A DNA stretch of 61,800 nucleotides from Bacteroidales bacterium (GCA_028724885.1 JAQYTJ010000035.1:1-61800); one strand, 5' to 3'. Numbered from the stretch's first letter, positions 45,530 through 54,089 are shown. Translations and numbers: made by a program. The notes: generated by a model from the sequence alone, not told the origin.

Positions 45530-45791
45530 TGCACAGAAGTGCGTAGGGAAGGGCATGTCTCGACATCGAAGCCTCCCAAGAGCCACGTTGTCGACCGACA
45601 CCCATTTGCAGAGCCTCCGGAAGGACATACTCCGACAGCACCTAGCGAAATTCCACTACGCTCATCCTGTACGATCAACGCCGTCATTAAGAGCCGATTC
45701 AGTTCCTGCGTTCTTTGCAATTAGCGGGCAGGCAGTAGTGCTTCTAGGGATGCTATGTCCCACATTCCAATGCCCAGCACCATTTCGGTGA

Positions 45792-45827
45792 AACGCTTGG
45801 GATGAACGTGGTGGAACGCTTGGGATG
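45792..45827 (-). repeat. 13-mer module, two copies
   Basis: AACGCTTGGGATG is present at 45792-45804 and 45815-45827, and its reverse complement at 50314-50326, beside the other REP-like palindrome copy. CATCCTGAACTA-type sequence (minus strand) follows at about 45840-45854, so the same composite is found in both places. Confidence 0.7.
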
Positions 45828-45900
45828 GCGTGGAGTATATAGTTCAGGATGACGTGGTGTATTCTTAAACACATGGTTTAGGATTTGATCCGATGATTTC

Positions 45901-46452
45901 TCAAATTAGTTTATGCATCTTCAGTTGCTGCTGCAGATCTCGGTGGCCTGGACAGACGTGTTCCAGTAGGGCATGGAACTTAGGGCCGTGATTGAGGTAG
46001 CGCAGGTGGCAGAGCTCGTGGAGCATTACGTAGTCGCGAAGCTCAGCCGGTATCCTCACCAGGTTGAGGTTCAGGTTGATGTTGCCCTTTGCCGAGCAGC
46101 TGCCCCAGTTTGAAGAATTGTGCTTTATCCGCACCTGATTGTAATGAAAACCGTATTTCCTTGCAAGCTCAGCTAGCCGAGGTGGCAGTTCAGTTTTCGC
46201 CTGCACCCTCAAGGCCTCAATTTCGGAGGCCGATGAAACATATTCATTGCCAGTCCTTTCCTTCTGTCGCGCCTGAGCTTTCAGTACCCAATCTCGCTTC
46301 GCCATGAAGAACTCCAACCCTTCCCTATAAGGAACGAAGTAGGGGAGAGTAACGGTTACGCCGCCTTTGGGGCTTACTCGCAGTGAGAGCCTCCTAGTTC
46401 CCACGCGCAGCCGTACCTTTCCAGCATATTCGTCTATAAATACTTTTTGCAT
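45901..46452 (-). CDS. YgjP-like (DUF45) metallopeptidase-type protein
   Basis: 183-residue soluble protein with the zinc-peptidase motif HELCHLRYLNHGPKFHALL (HExxH-like HELCH plus a downstream His) preceded by SSNWGSCSAKGNINLNLNLVRIP, typical of the YgjP/SprT-like DUF45 family. The cellular substrate of the family is unclear. The start ATG comes 6 nt after a perfect hairpin (46459-46479), an unusual leader. It lies downstream of, and on the same strand as, the CPBP protease gene, 81 nt away. Confidence 0.85.
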   Translation of the reverse strand: MQKVFIDEYAGKVRLRVGTRRLSLRVSPKGGVTVTLPYFVPYREGLEFFMAKRDWVLKAQARQKERTGNEYVSSASEIEALRVQAKTELPPRLAELARKYGFHYNQVRIKHNSSNWGSCSAKGNINLNLNLVRIPAELRDYVMLHELCHLRYLNHGPKFHALLEHVCPGHRDLQQQLKMHKLI

Positions 46453-46458
46453 AAAAAT

Positions 46459-46514
46459 GTTTCCCTAAAAAAGGGAAACTTTTGTGAAATCTTTCTCATA
46501 ATAAGGGAAAGATT
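46459..46514. promoter_or_regulatory. two hairpins between CPBP gene and DUF45 gene
   Basis: Reading the minus strand, an 8-bp stem AATCTTTC / GAAAGATT (46488-46514) is followed by a perfect 8-bp stem GTTTCCCT / AGGGAAAC (46459-46479) and then ATTTTT right before the DUF45 ATG. The second could end the CPBP transcript, or act as an operator or leader structure of the DUF45 gene. Confidence 0.55.
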
Positions 46515-46532
46515 AATTGTGGCGGTCAATTA

Positions 46533-47507
46533 TTATTGCAGGTTGACGTTCAACTTCGTGGCCATATCTTCCGCACTTGGAATGACATCGCAATTGCCGT
46601 GGGCATCGGCGGCTTGCACCTTGGCGAAATAAAGAATCACCAGGACTAGGACTACTGTCGCTGCAGCGAATATGCTGAAATATAATGTCTTTGGCATTAT
46701 GTCCATCATGCTCTTGGCATTCTTTACTGCCTCCCCGCCGAATTGCGTCGCGAGGACTGCGAGCAGGTTGTTTGAACAGTGCATCACCATGGTGAGCTTA
46801 AGAGAGCCTGTTTTGTAGTAGACATAACCGAACAGGGAGCCGATCAGCAGCGCAGTGATGCCTTGCCAGTAATTGCCATGGATGGCGGCGAAGAATAGGG
46901 CGGAAATGAATATGGCCAAGGCTGGGGACATGCCCCTGCTGTTAACGTCTCTGCTGAGGCCGTCGTTGTGCGAGTAATTCAGAAGACCGCGCAGGATGAT
47001 TCCTCGGCACAGCCATTCTTCCAGGACGGGAGCGAATATGCAGGTCGTCACTATGCTCACCCAGAGCGGACCATCCAGAATCGCCTCCATGGCTTTCATG
47101 AGATTGTCATCCATTTCAGGTAGAACGCTGTTCAGCAGTTCTGTCATGAAAGAAAGGGACAGCGTGCCCAGAATGACTAAAAGAGCCGCGCCGAAGCCTC
47201 CTGCTTTCCCAAAGTGGTTGCTGTCCAATGCATAGCCTCTGTCAAACATTGAGTTCTGGCTGCTTTTGAGCCTTACGAAAATGAAAACTGGAATGAACTG
47301 GACCGGATACATTATGAGCATCATGTAACTCATCTTGAAGCCCGGCAAGAACAAATTAAAACATAAGGCGACGATTCCGGCGAGGATCATTCCAACTATG
47401 AACCAGCCTAAGACAGCGAATAGCCCGCCTACTGACGGCGTGTACCACGAGCAAGTCGAGAACAGGTCGTAGTTTTTCTGAACTGGTCTATTCTTGAAAA
47501 ATGACAT
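46533..47507 (-). CDS. CPBP family intramembrane glutamic endopeptidase
   Basis: Membrane protein of 324 residues with about eight hydrophobic segments. The Abi/CPBP motifs are present: EEWLCRG (the two Glu and Arg, about residue 162), FFAAIHG (about 207) and HCSNN (about 243). Such proteases cut within or near the membrane; bacterial substrates vary and none is suggested here. Located 75 nt after the nucleotidyltransferase on the same strand, so possibly co-transcribed. Confidence 0.9.
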   Translation of the reverse strand: MSFFKNRPVQKNYDLFSTCSWYTPSVGGLFAVLGWFIVGMILAGIVALCFNLFLPGFKMSYMMLIMYPVQFIPVFIFVRLKSSQNSMFDRGYALDSNHFGKAGGFGAALLVILGTLSLSFMTELLNSVLPEMDDNLMKAMEAILDGPLWVSIVTTCIFAPVLEEWLCRGIILRGLLNYSHNDGLSRDVNSRGMSPALAIFISALFFAAIHGNYWQGITALLIGSLFGYVYYKTGSLKLTMVMHCSNNLLAVLATQFGGEAVKNAKSMMDIMPKTLYFSIFAAATVVLVLVILYFAKVQAADAHGNCDVIPSAEDMATKLNVNLQ

Positions 47508-47581
47508 ATTCTTAAAATATTTAAAAATCTGCCAGCAACGGCTTGACCGCTACCGGCAGATGAGATATATCCATTAATATA

Positions 47582-48520
47582 TTACTTCTTCCAGAGCGGG
47601 GTAGGGTATATTCCTTTATCCACCAGTTCTTTGAACTTGGCAACCACTCCTGGGCGGTCCTCCTTGTAGGTGACTCCGAACCAATGAGAGTCGGTCGAAA
47701 GCACCTCACATTTGTAGTTGTCCTCCTTCATCATCATGTCTACTGCGTATGGAATGTAAAATTCCTTCTTCAGTTCGTTGATGTTCTCGCTGAGGAATCT
47801 GTCGAAGACTTCCTCGCTCAGGGTGAAGTAGTCTGGAGTGAAGCCCCACATATTCATAGAGCAGAGTGCCTTGGCGTCAAGCTCGATATGCGTCTGCCCG
47901 GTGACTGTGTTGTCGCCATAAACTTTCCCGTCGGCTTCCTTACCAACGTTCACGTGCTCTGCCACTCCGGTAAGGTGCTGGGAAGCATCGTAGTAGCATA
48001 TTCCTCTGGAGACTTTTCCATTCTCGGAGAGGGTATGGTCAAGTTCGAAGCCCACTATGCTGCATATTCCTTTAGAGTTTTCATGTGCCTTAAGCCAGTC
48101 GGCTATGGTCTTGAAAGAATCTTTTCCGTAGAAGTCGTCGCCATTGATGACTGCGAATGGCTCGTGTATGACATCTTTTGCCATGAGCACAGCGTGAGCC
48201 GTCCCCCAAGGTTTCTGTCTTTCAGGGTTCAGCGTGTATTTGGATGGAATCTTGTCGAGCTCCTGAATCACGAAATCGAACTCCAGCGGGGTGCCGTCTG
48301 GACATTTCACGCCAGAGTATTTCTGCCTCACTGTTTCTTCGAACTCATCCTTGAAATATTGCCTGACTATGTAGACAACCTTTCCGAATCCAGCATTAAC
48401 TGCATCGTAGATAGAATAATCGATTATAGTCTCTCCGCTAGGGCCGAGGCCGTCCATTTGTTTCAGTCCGCCGTAACGGCTGCCCATTCCAGCAGCCAGA
48501 ACGAGAAGTGTAGGTTTCAT
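47582..48520 (-). CDS. sugar-phosphate nucleotidyltransferase
   Basis: Cytoplasmic NDP-sugar pyrophosphorylase-fold protein of 312 residues. The N-terminal LVLAAGMGSRYGGLKQMDGLGPSGETIIDY block is a variant of the GxGxR nucleotide-binding signature, and INGDDFYG and GTAHAVLMA are further family marks. It would join a nucleotide to a sugar 1-phosphate, for cell-surface glycans. The exact sugar cannot be read from the sequence. It is divergent to the FtsB-like gene with facing promoters. Confidence 0.85.
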   Translation of the reverse strand: MKPTLLVLAAGMGSRYGGLKQMDGLGPSGETIIDYSIYDAVNAGFGKVVYIVRQYFKDEFEETVRQKYSGVKCPDGTPLEFDFVIQELDKIPSKYTLNPERQKPWGTAHAVLMAKDVIHEPFAVINGDDFYGKDSFKTIADWLKAHENSKGICSIVGFELDHTLSENGKVSRGICYYDASQHLTGVAEHVNVGKEADGKVYGDNTVTGQTHIELDAKALCSMNMWGFTPDYFTLSEEVFDRFLSENINELKKEFYIPYAVDMMMKEDNYKCEVLSTDSHWFGVTYKEDRPGVVAKFKELVDKGIYPTPLWKK

Positions 48521-48549
48521 TGGCTTGTGATTTTATTATCTAGTTTTCA

Positions 48550-48567
48550 CAAATTTAGTTATTTTTG
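48550..48567. promoter_or_regulatory. divergent -7 elements
   Basis: Minus-strand TAAATTTG (48557-48550) would serve the nucleotidyltransferase gene, and plus-strand TATTTTTG (48560-48567) the FtsB-like gene. Their cores are 2 nt apart, so the two promoters would exclude each other. Neither has a good -33 TTG at 19 nt. Confidence 0.5.
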
Positions 48568-48587
48568 CGCAAATAACCTTCGTAATC

Positions 48588-48920
48588 GTGGGAAAGTTCA
48601 AAGACATTTGGGACAAAGATAAAGACGGCTCGAACGCTGAAAAGCGCTCTTTCGTGCGATATGCGATAGTGGCAACTGCGGTTTTCATTGTCTTAGTTGG
48701 ATTCCTGAATAAGAATAACCTTGTGCGCTGGATTCGGTCTGGAATAGAAATCCAGCAGCAAGAGCGTCAGATAAAGGAATATGAGGCTGACATAAAGGAT
48801 ATGGAGGAGAAGATCAATGGCCTGACGACAAGCAAGGACTCCTTGGAGGAATATGCCCGCGAAAACTTTAATTTCGCCGAGCCTGGCGATGACGTGTACA
48901 TTCTAGAAGACGAAAAATAA
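48588..48920 (+). CDS. septum formation initiator family protein (FtsB/DivIC-like)
   Basis: Small bitopic membrane protein of 110 residues: a charged N-terminus, one transmembrane segment (YAIVATAVFIVLVGFL, about 25-40), a coiled coil (EIQQQERQIKEYEADIKDMEEKINGL) and the FtsB-type tail KDSLEEYARENFNFAEPGDDVYIL. It would link FtsL and FtsQ in the divisome. The only plausible start is GTG at 48588; the -7 element at 48560-48567 puts the transcript start about 14 nt before it. Stop and the purB ATG are 1 nt apart. Confidence 0.9.
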   Translation: MGKFKDIWDKDKDGSNAEKRSFVRYAIVATAVFIVLVGFLNKNNLVRWIRSGIEIQQQERQIKEYEADIKDMEEKINGLTTSKDSLEEYARENFNFAEPGDDVYILEDEK

Positions 48921-48921
48921 T

Positions 48922-50283
48922 ATGGAATTGAATTCTTTAACGGCGGTCTCTCCCATCGATGGGCGTTATGCCTCTAAGACAGAGGTCTTGAGGCAGTATT
49001 TCAGTGAATATGCTTTCATCCGCAATAGGGTGAGGGTTGAGGTTGAATATTTCATCGCTCTTTGCGAGATTCCTCTGCCGCAGCTCGTGGACTTCGGGGA
49101 GGGGAGCGGCTTTTCAAAGGAAGATCTCTTTTCGAAATTGCGTTCGCTATATACGAATATGCAACCTTCCGATGCCGTGCGAGTTAAGGAAATAGAAAAA
49201 ATCACGAATCACGACGTGAAAGCAGTGGAATATTATATAAAAGAGCAATTCAAGGCTTTAGGAATATCTCGCTGGCAGGAGTTCGTGCACTTCGGGCTTA
49301 CTTCGCAGGACATCAACAACACGGCTCAGCCGCTGATGCTGAAAGAAGCTCTTGATAATGAATATATTCCCAAGCTGTCTGAGGTGGTTTCCATCATGGA
49401 GGCTGAGGCGCAGGAGTGGAAAGATGTGCCCATGCTGGCGAAGACTCACGGCCAGCCTGCGACGCCAACCCGCCTTGGAAAGGAATTTGAGGTGTTCGTG
49501 GTGCGTTTGCGCGAGCAGATGAAGCAGCTTTCAGAGCTTTCCTACCCTGCCAAATTCGGTGGGGCTACGGGGAACATGAATGCACACAAGGTGGCATATC
49601 CTTCGATTGACTGGATTGCTTTCGGGGATAAATTCGTTTCTTCCCTTGGACTCAAACGCTCGTTTCCGACTACGCAGATAGATCACTATGACAACCTTGC
49701 CGCAATTTTCGATTGCCTTCGGAGAATTAATACTGTTCTCACTGACTTTTGCAGGGATGTTTGGACTTATATTTCAATGGAATATTTCCACCAGCAGGTG
49801 GCGAAGAACGAGGTTGGATCTTCTGCCATGCCGCATAAGGTGAATCCAATTGATTTCGAGAATGCTGAAGGGAACTTCGGGATGGCGAATGCCGTGCTGA
49901 CATTCCTTTCAATGAAGCTTCCGATTTCTCGTCTGCAGAGAGATCTGACTGACTCCACCGTGCAGAGGAACGTAGGCGTGCCGATTGCCCACGGGCTGAT
50001 TGCTTTGGCTTCGTTGAAGAAAGGACTCGGAAAGCTGATTCTTAATCGTGCTGCCATCGATGCCGACCTGCATCGCAACTGGGCTGTAGTTGCCGAGGCC
50101 ATTCAGACGATCCTCCGCCGCGAGAACTATCCGAACCCGTACGAGACGCTGAAGAATCTCACGCGCACCGGTGCCGCAATCGACGAGTCCACCATATCTG
50201 ATTTCATAGATTCTCTGGATGTCTCCGATTCCGTCAAAGCAGAACTCCATGCCATAACCCCGTGGAACTACACCGGCTTCTAG
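48922..50283 (+). CDS. purB: adenylosuccinate lyase
   Basis: Cytoplasmic enzyme of purine synthesis that releases fumarate from SAICAR and adenylosuccinate. Family marks are LTAVSPIDGRYASKTEVLRQYFSEYA at the N-terminus, HFGLTSQDINNTAQPLM, LAKTHGQPATPTRLGKE (catalytic His) and the fumarase/lyase signature SSAMPHKVNPIDFENAEGN (flexible loop with the catalytic Ser). At 453 residues it matches the E. coli-type subgroup. It starts 1 nt after the FtsB-like gene, so the two are co-transcribed. Confidence 0.97.
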   Translation: MELNSLTAVSPIDGRYASKTEVLRQYFSEYAFIRNRVRVEVEYFIALCEIPLPQLVDFGEGSGFSKEDLFSKLRSLYTNMQPSDAVRVKEIEKITNHDVKAVEYYIKEQFKALGISRWQEFVHFGLTSQDINNTAQPLMLKEALDNEYIPKLSEVVSIMEAEAQEWKDVPMLAKTHGQPATPTRLGKEFEVFVVRLREQMKQLSELSYPAKFGGATGNMNAHKVAYPSIDWIAFGDKFVSSLGLKRSFPTTQIDHYDNLAAIFDCLRRINTVLTDFCRDVWTYISMEYFHQQVAKNEVGSSAMPHKVNPIDFENAEGNFGMANAVLTFLSMKLPISRLQRDLTDSTVQRNVGVPIAHGLIALASLKKGLGKLILNRAAIDADLHRNWAVVAEAIQTILRRENYPNPYETLKNLTRTGAAIDESTISDFIDSLDVSDSVKAELHAITPWNYTGF

Positions 50284-50338
50284 GCTGATGCCACCCTGAA
50301 CGACCCACTACGTCATCCCAAGCGTTCTACCTCGTCAT

Positions 50339-50355
50339 CCTGAACTTGATTCAGG
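50339..50355. repeat. REP-like palindrome, second copy
   Basis: CCTGAACTTGATTCAGG within a 26-bp block identical to 45011-45036. It lies in the 91-nt gap between purB and the hydrolase gene and may also act as a weak transcript end. The 13-mer module at 50314-50326 precedes it. Confidence 0.75.
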
Positions 50356-50374
50356 ATCATAATATTCCAAATAA

Positions 50375-51706
50375 ATGAAACTGTTGAAATATTCATTGAT
50401 AATCTTTCTTCTGATCCTCTCCGTGATGAAGCTTGGGGCGCAGGGTCTTCTGCAGACAGTCATTGCTTTGCAGTCCCAGACGATCGAAGGCAAGTGGAAC
50501 GGAAAGATTCAGCTAGGGGTACAGACTCTCACTTTTGTTTTTGAAATCGACACTGCAAGGAATGAAGTGACCTTCGGAGTCATCGAGCAGGGCGCGACCG
50601 GAATTCCCACCACGGTGGAGTTCCTGGGACCTGATTCCATTTCGGTAAAGAGCGAAATGGCCAAATGTACATATTCAGGTAAGCTTCAAAGTGGCATAAT
50701 CAAAGGCAAATTCGCACAGAATGGCTATCAAATGCCTCTCGACCTTATTCCTGGCGATGTTAAATTCGTAAGGCCCCAGGAGCCATCGGAACCGTTTCCT
50801 TTCAAGACGGAGGAAGTGAAGTTTCGCAACGAGGCGGCAGGGGTTAATCTGGCTGGCACTCTGAACTGGCCTGAAGGTTACAAACAAGGTGATTCGGTGC
50901 CTGCTGTGCTGTTCATTACTGGCAGTGGCAAGCAGAATCGTGACGAGGGATTGTTCGGGCATAAACCTTTCTTGGTTCTTTCTTACGCTCTTGCAAAGGC
51001 AGGAATCGCAAGCCTGGTTTATGATGATCGTGGCGCAGGCTCGTCAACCGGCGATTTCAATTCTGCAAATGTCGCTGATTTTGCAGAAGATGCGGCTGCA
51101 GGACTGGCTTTTCTCAGGAACTTTCCGGCTTTTTCGAGAATCGGAGTAATCGGTCATAGCGAGGGCGGTCTCATTGCTTACATGCTTGCGAGCGAGAATA
51201 AAGCCGACTTCATTGTGAGCTTGGCTGGCCCTGCCATGCCAATGGACTCGCTGATCTTCGTACAACTGAACACTTTGGCGAGGCTCCAGGGAGCAGGGGA
51301 TGGGGTCTTCAAGAGCGTCTCCCAAGCCAGGCAGTACATGCTTGCAGCCAGCGGCAATTCCCCTGTGACTGAATATTCCCTGAATATCAAACCTGCAGAG
51401 TACGTTAGCAAGATTACTTGCCCTGTGTTTGTGTTGGACGGAAGCCTAGACCCGAATGTGCCCCCAGAGGAGAACATCGCTGCGCTCAAAGCTAATCTTC
51501 CGGGACCAGTCATAGATGCCTCCTGCAAGGCTGTCGTTAAGGATGCCGTGCAAATGGTCAAGCTGTACCCTGGCCTGAACCATCTATTCCAGCATGCCAC
51601 TACTGGCAACCCAATGGAAATCTCTTCAATCGAGGAAACAATCTCTCCGGAAGTCATCACCGACATCATCGCGTGGATTAAGTCTTTAAGGATATTCCAC
51701 GGTTAG
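50375..51706 (+). CDS. exported alpha/beta hydrolase with N-terminal beta-domain
   Basis: 443 residues with a signal peptide (to ...VMKLGAQ). Residues about 28-135 form a lipocalin-like or DUF-type beta-domain (EGKWNGKIQLGVQTLTFVFEID). The rest is an alpha/beta hydrolase: FITGSGKQNRDEG (oxyanion region), VYDDRGAGSSTG, the nucleophile elbow GHSEGG (Ser), VLDGSLDPNVPPEE (Asp) and GLNHLFQ (His). It is probably a periplasmic esterase or peptidase of unknown substrate. Its stop overlaps that of the convergent ATPase gene. Confidence 0.85.
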   Translation: MKLLKYSLIIFLLILSVMKLGAQGLLQTVIALQSQTIEGKWNGKIQLGVQTLTFVFEIDTARNEVTFGVIEQGATGIPTTVEFLGPDSISVKSEMAKCTYSGKLQSGIIKGKFAQNGYQMPLDLIPGDVKFVRPQEPSEPFPFKTEEVKFRNEAAGVNLAGTLNWPEGYKQGDSVPAVLFITGSGKQNRDEGLFGHKPFLVLSYALAKAGIASLVYDDRGAGSSTGDFNSANVADFAEDAAAGLAFLRNFPAFSRIGVIGHSEGGLIAYMLASENKADFIVSLAGPAMPMDSLIFVQLNTLARLQGAGDGVFKSVSQARQYMLAASGNSPVTEYSLNIKPAEYVSKITCPVFVLDGSLDPNVPPEENIAALKANLPGPVIDASCKAVVKDAVQMVKLYPGLNHLFQHATTGNPMEISSIEETISPEVITDIIAWIKSLRIFHG

Positions 51707-52878
51707 TAACTCATGCCGAAGTACCACAATGGGATGACGGATCCGTGCCCGGTTTCGATGTTGTCTTTCACTATGATTCCATTGTTCACATTCTCTATTT
51801 GGCGCTTTCCCTTCTTCATCCCGCCAACCTCGAAGGTATATGGCTTGATGTAAAAATCGCTTTCTCGTGATGCCGTGACTAGATTGCGGACACGCATCTG
51901 GTTATAGAAAAACGTTTCGCGCACGCTACCTATGTTTGCCTTCCCACCTGTCAGGGCATACATCAGAGTAGTATTGTCCACATATACTTTCTCCATCTTT
52001 CCAAGAGCCCTCATTCCCTGCGTGTTGTCGCGCAATAACCCCAACATCCCTGCTTGTTCCAGATAAACGAGATAAGAAGGCACGTTGTTCTTGCTGACCC
52101 CAACTTCTTGCGCCAAGCTGTCGAAGTTTGGTTTGTACGGTGCTATTCCTGAAACGATTTCCAGAAGGCGTTCCAGTTTGCGAGCCGTATCAGGACGAAG
52201 ATTTGCGGCATGGGAGATGTCTATCTCCACCGTTTGCACGACTATCTGATTCAGGCGCTGATAGAATCCAGGTTCTTCAGCAAACGGATAGTAACCCTCA
52301 GTGAGATATTCATTGAAATATGGTAGCGGATGCGGAAGTTCCGGAATAGTAACTCGCTGTTTTATTATGTCATCTATTGAAAACACTGGGGCCTCGATGC
52401 CTTTGCAGATTAGAAGAAATTCGCGGAATGACAGACCCTGCATGGTGTACATCAGAGCCCTGCGGCTCAGGTCAGCCTGGCCTTTATTGATCTCAAGTAC
52501 GGAAGATCCCGTGAACACTACGTGCAGGTCAGCGTGAACGTCATAAATCTGCTTGAGTTCCTGGCTCCAGCCATGATATTTATGGATTTCATCGATGAAG
52601 AGATGAGAGCCTCCGTACTTCACGAACTCATCTGCCAGAGACACAAGAGAGTGGCTATTGAAATATAGTCTGTCTGCGCTTACATAGAGCACATTGCTCC
52701 TGTCCGGAAGATGCTTGATATGCTGAAGCAGCATGGTTGATTTACCTACTCCCCTTGGACCAATAATGCCTATCATTCGCGCCCTCCAATCAATGTCGCC
52801 ATAAAGATAACGAAAATGTTTCTGAGTGGTCTGCCGAAGCATCTCATCTTGATATTGATATAAAATTTCGTCGACCAT
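51703..52878 (-). CDS. AAA ATPase with DUF4143-type C-terminus
   Basis: Single-subunit ATPase of 391 residues from the chosen start. Walker A GPRGVGKSTML (about 37-47) and Walker B HLFIDEIHKYHGW are followed by the sensor segment VFTGSSVLEI. The C-terminal half (VYVDNTTLMYAL, then a nuclease-like FYIKPYTFEVGGMKKGKRQIENV) is typical of the large Bacteroidetes family of unknown function. ATG 52878 (MVDEILYQ) is preferred to 52950, which lies upstream of a palindrome at 52914-52928 that looks like a control site. Confidence 0.85.
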   Translation of the reverse strand: MVDEILYQYQDEMLRQTTQKHFRYLYGDIDWRARMIGIIGPRGVGKSTMLLQHIKHLPDRSNVLYVSADRLYFNSHSLVSLADEFVKYGGSHLFIDEIHKYHGWSQELKQIYDVHADLHVVFTGSSVLEINKGQADLSRRALMYTMQGLSFREFLLICKGIEAPVFSIDDIIKQRVTIPELPHPLPYFNEYLTEGYYPFAEEPGFYQRLNQIVVQTVEIDISHAANLRPDTARKLERLLEIVSGIAPYKPNFDSLAQEVGVSKNNVPSYLVYLEQAGMLGLLRDNTQGMRALGKMEKVYVDNTTLMYALTGGKANIGSVRETFFYNQMRVRNLVTASRESDFYIKPYTFEVGGMKKGKRQIENVNNGIIVKDNIETGHGSVIPLWYFGMSY

Positions 52879-52913
52879 GATCGTTCTTATATTTTCTGCG
52901 AATATACTAAAAA

Positions 52914-52928
52914 TCCCTATAATAGGGA
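52914..52928. promoter_or_regulatory. palindrome upstream of the AAA ATPase gene
   Basis: TCCCTATAATAGGGA is a perfect inverted repeat, 36 nt before the chosen ATG. The CCCT-N5-AGGG spacing equals that of the hairpin before the DUF45 gene (46463-46475), hinting at a shared operator. Confidence 0.5.
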
Positions 52929-52998
52929 CGATTTGCCTAAATTCTGTCACTATTACGGGGATATATTGCGAGCGTATGAATGATTGCTCAGTGTGTAC

Positions 52999-53874
52999 CT
53001 AAAGTTGTCCGTTGAGGAGACGCCAGAGGATGACTGTGTGACGGGCTTCAGCGACATCGTGTACGCGGAGGATGTCGGCTCCGCCTTGTAGGGCAACGAG
53101 GTTGGCGACTTGGGTGCCAGGGAGGGCTTCGGAAGGCGTGATGTCGAGCGGCTTCCAGATCATTCTCTTCCGGGAGATGCCTACGAGAAGCTGTTTGCCA
53201 AAAATTGCCAGCTGAGGTAGCTCACGCAGTAGCTGCCAGTTCTGCTCTACAGTCTTCGCAAAACCATAACCTGGATCAAGAATCCAGTCGGAAATGCCGA
53301 ATCGCATGGCACGCTGAGAGAACTCGGCAAAAAAGTCTTTTACTGCAGAGGTTACGTCATCATAATCTGTGAGACTCTGCATGGTCTTGGAGTCTCCGCG
53401 TGAATGAGTGGCTATGTAGGTGAGTCCGAGCCGTCCTACTAGAGATAGCATCTCATCTGATCCTCCGCTTATGTCGTTAACTATGAACGGGCCGAAAGCC
53501 TCGTATGCCTTCTGGACTATCTCTGGTCTGAATGTGTCGATAGAGACGTTGAAGTCCCGTTTATCGTTCAGAAGCCTTAGCGCTGGTTCAAGCCTTCTCC
53601 ACTCAGTCTCCTCGTCAACCGAATCAGAGCCTGGTCGCGTGGAGCAGGCTCCAAGATCGATTATGGAGGCTCCGTCTGCGACCATCGAGCGTACCCTTGA
53701 AAGGAATGTCTCTGGCACGAATTCACCAGAGGCTGAGAGTACCCTGCTCCCTGCGTAAAATGAGTCGTCGGTCAGATTGACAATCCCCATTATCTGAATA
53801 TTTTCCTTTGAATTTGCCAGCCTAGATTCAGGCTGGGCCTCTCTAATGTTAAAATCTTTTTTAGCGTTTTCCAT
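52999..53874 (-). CDS. folP: dihydropteroate synthase
   Basis: Condenses p-aminobenzoate with dihydropterin pyrophosphate in folate synthesis, in the cytoplasm. The TIM-barrel marks are IMGIVNLTDDSFYAGSR (residues about 28-44), ADGASIIDLGACSTRPGSD, NVSIDTFRPEI, IVNDISGG, and ILDPGYGFAKTVEQNW with the pterin-binding Asp and Lys. The ATG at 53874 (291 residues) is preferred; the in-frame ATG at 53913 lies upstream of the -7 element at 53882-53889. The transcript would be nearly leaderless. Confidence 0.95.
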   Translation of the reverse strand: MENAKKDFNIREAQPESRLANSKENIQIMGIVNLTDDSFYAGSRVLSASGEFVPETFLSRVRSMVADGASIIDLGACSTRPGSDSVDEETEWRRLEPALRLLNDKRDFNVSIDTFRPEIVQKAYEAFGPFIVNDISGGSDEMLSLVGRLGLTYIATHSRGDSKTMQSLTDYDDVTSAVKDFFAEFSQRAMRFGISDWILDPGYGFAKTVEQNWQLLRELPQLAIFGKQLLVGISRKRMIWKPLDITPSEALPGTQVANLVALQGGADILRVHDVAEARHTVILWRLLNGQL

Positions 53875-53881
53875 GATGCGC

Positions 53882-53910
53882 CAAAAATAGTCAAAATTGT
53901 GGTATCTTTG
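53882..53910. promoter_or_regulatory. divergent -7 elements of folP and tmk
   Basis: On the minus strand TATTTTTG (53889-53882) with TTTG 21 nt upstream (53914-53911) serves folP. On the plus strand TATCTTTG (53903-53910) serves tmk, with transcription starting near 53917. Neither has the ideal 19-nt -33 spacing. Confidence 0.5.
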
Positions 53911-53920
53911 CAAAGTTTTT

Positions 53921-54089
53921 TAAGAAACTGTTTTGAAATGTTTGCCTCAGTTATTTATAGGGATTTTTTCGAGACAGTTTCAATTTATGAGGAGGGAGCA
54001 TAGCCTTAGCTATGTGACCGATGACGCAGAAGAAAATGGCCGAAAAGGCACATAAAGAACAAGAGTAAATATTTCAAAACAGCTTCTAA
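53921..54089 (+). repeat. inverted-repeat element in the tmk leader
   Basis: A roughly 163-nt block is bounded by imperfect inverted repeats of about 22 bp (left 53924-53945, right 54065-54086) sharing CTGTTTTGAAAT, with TAA directly repeated outside both ends (53921-53923, 54087-54089). A second complement of the left arm, ACAGTTTC, lies inside at 53974-53981, so the left arm could pair with either. A GCATAGC/GCTATG hairpin and a GCC-GAAAA-GGC hairpin lie between. It may be a small mobile element, a structured RNA leader, or both. Confidence 0.6.

Larger units (their letters stand above)
44844..45900. repeat. repeat-rich intergenic tract
   Basis: A 1.06-kb stretch without a trustworthy gene. 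It contains a 22-bp tandem repeat (44971-45014), paired short palindromes (45017-45072), three spaced copies of a roughly 27-bp unit (45368-45529) and a 13-mer module repeated at 45792 and 45815. A 128-codon minus-strand frame (45334-45720) only reflects these repeats, as its ASTAxCET motif recurs at the same spacing. Confidence 0.6.

Noticed and set aside
45334..45720. 128-codon minus-strand frame with a repeated ASTAxCET motif
   Set aside because: The protein repeat only mirrors DNA repeats spaced at multiples of three; the DNA repeat is the simpler explanation.
47684..48622. 312-codon plus-strand frame opposite the nucleotidyltransferase
   Set aside because: Shadow of a clear enzyme gene on the other strand; composition is not protein-like.
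53981..54068. two tiny ATG frames inside the tmk leader element (15-23 codons)
   Set aside because: Too short to support; the inverted repeats and hairpins explain the sequence better.
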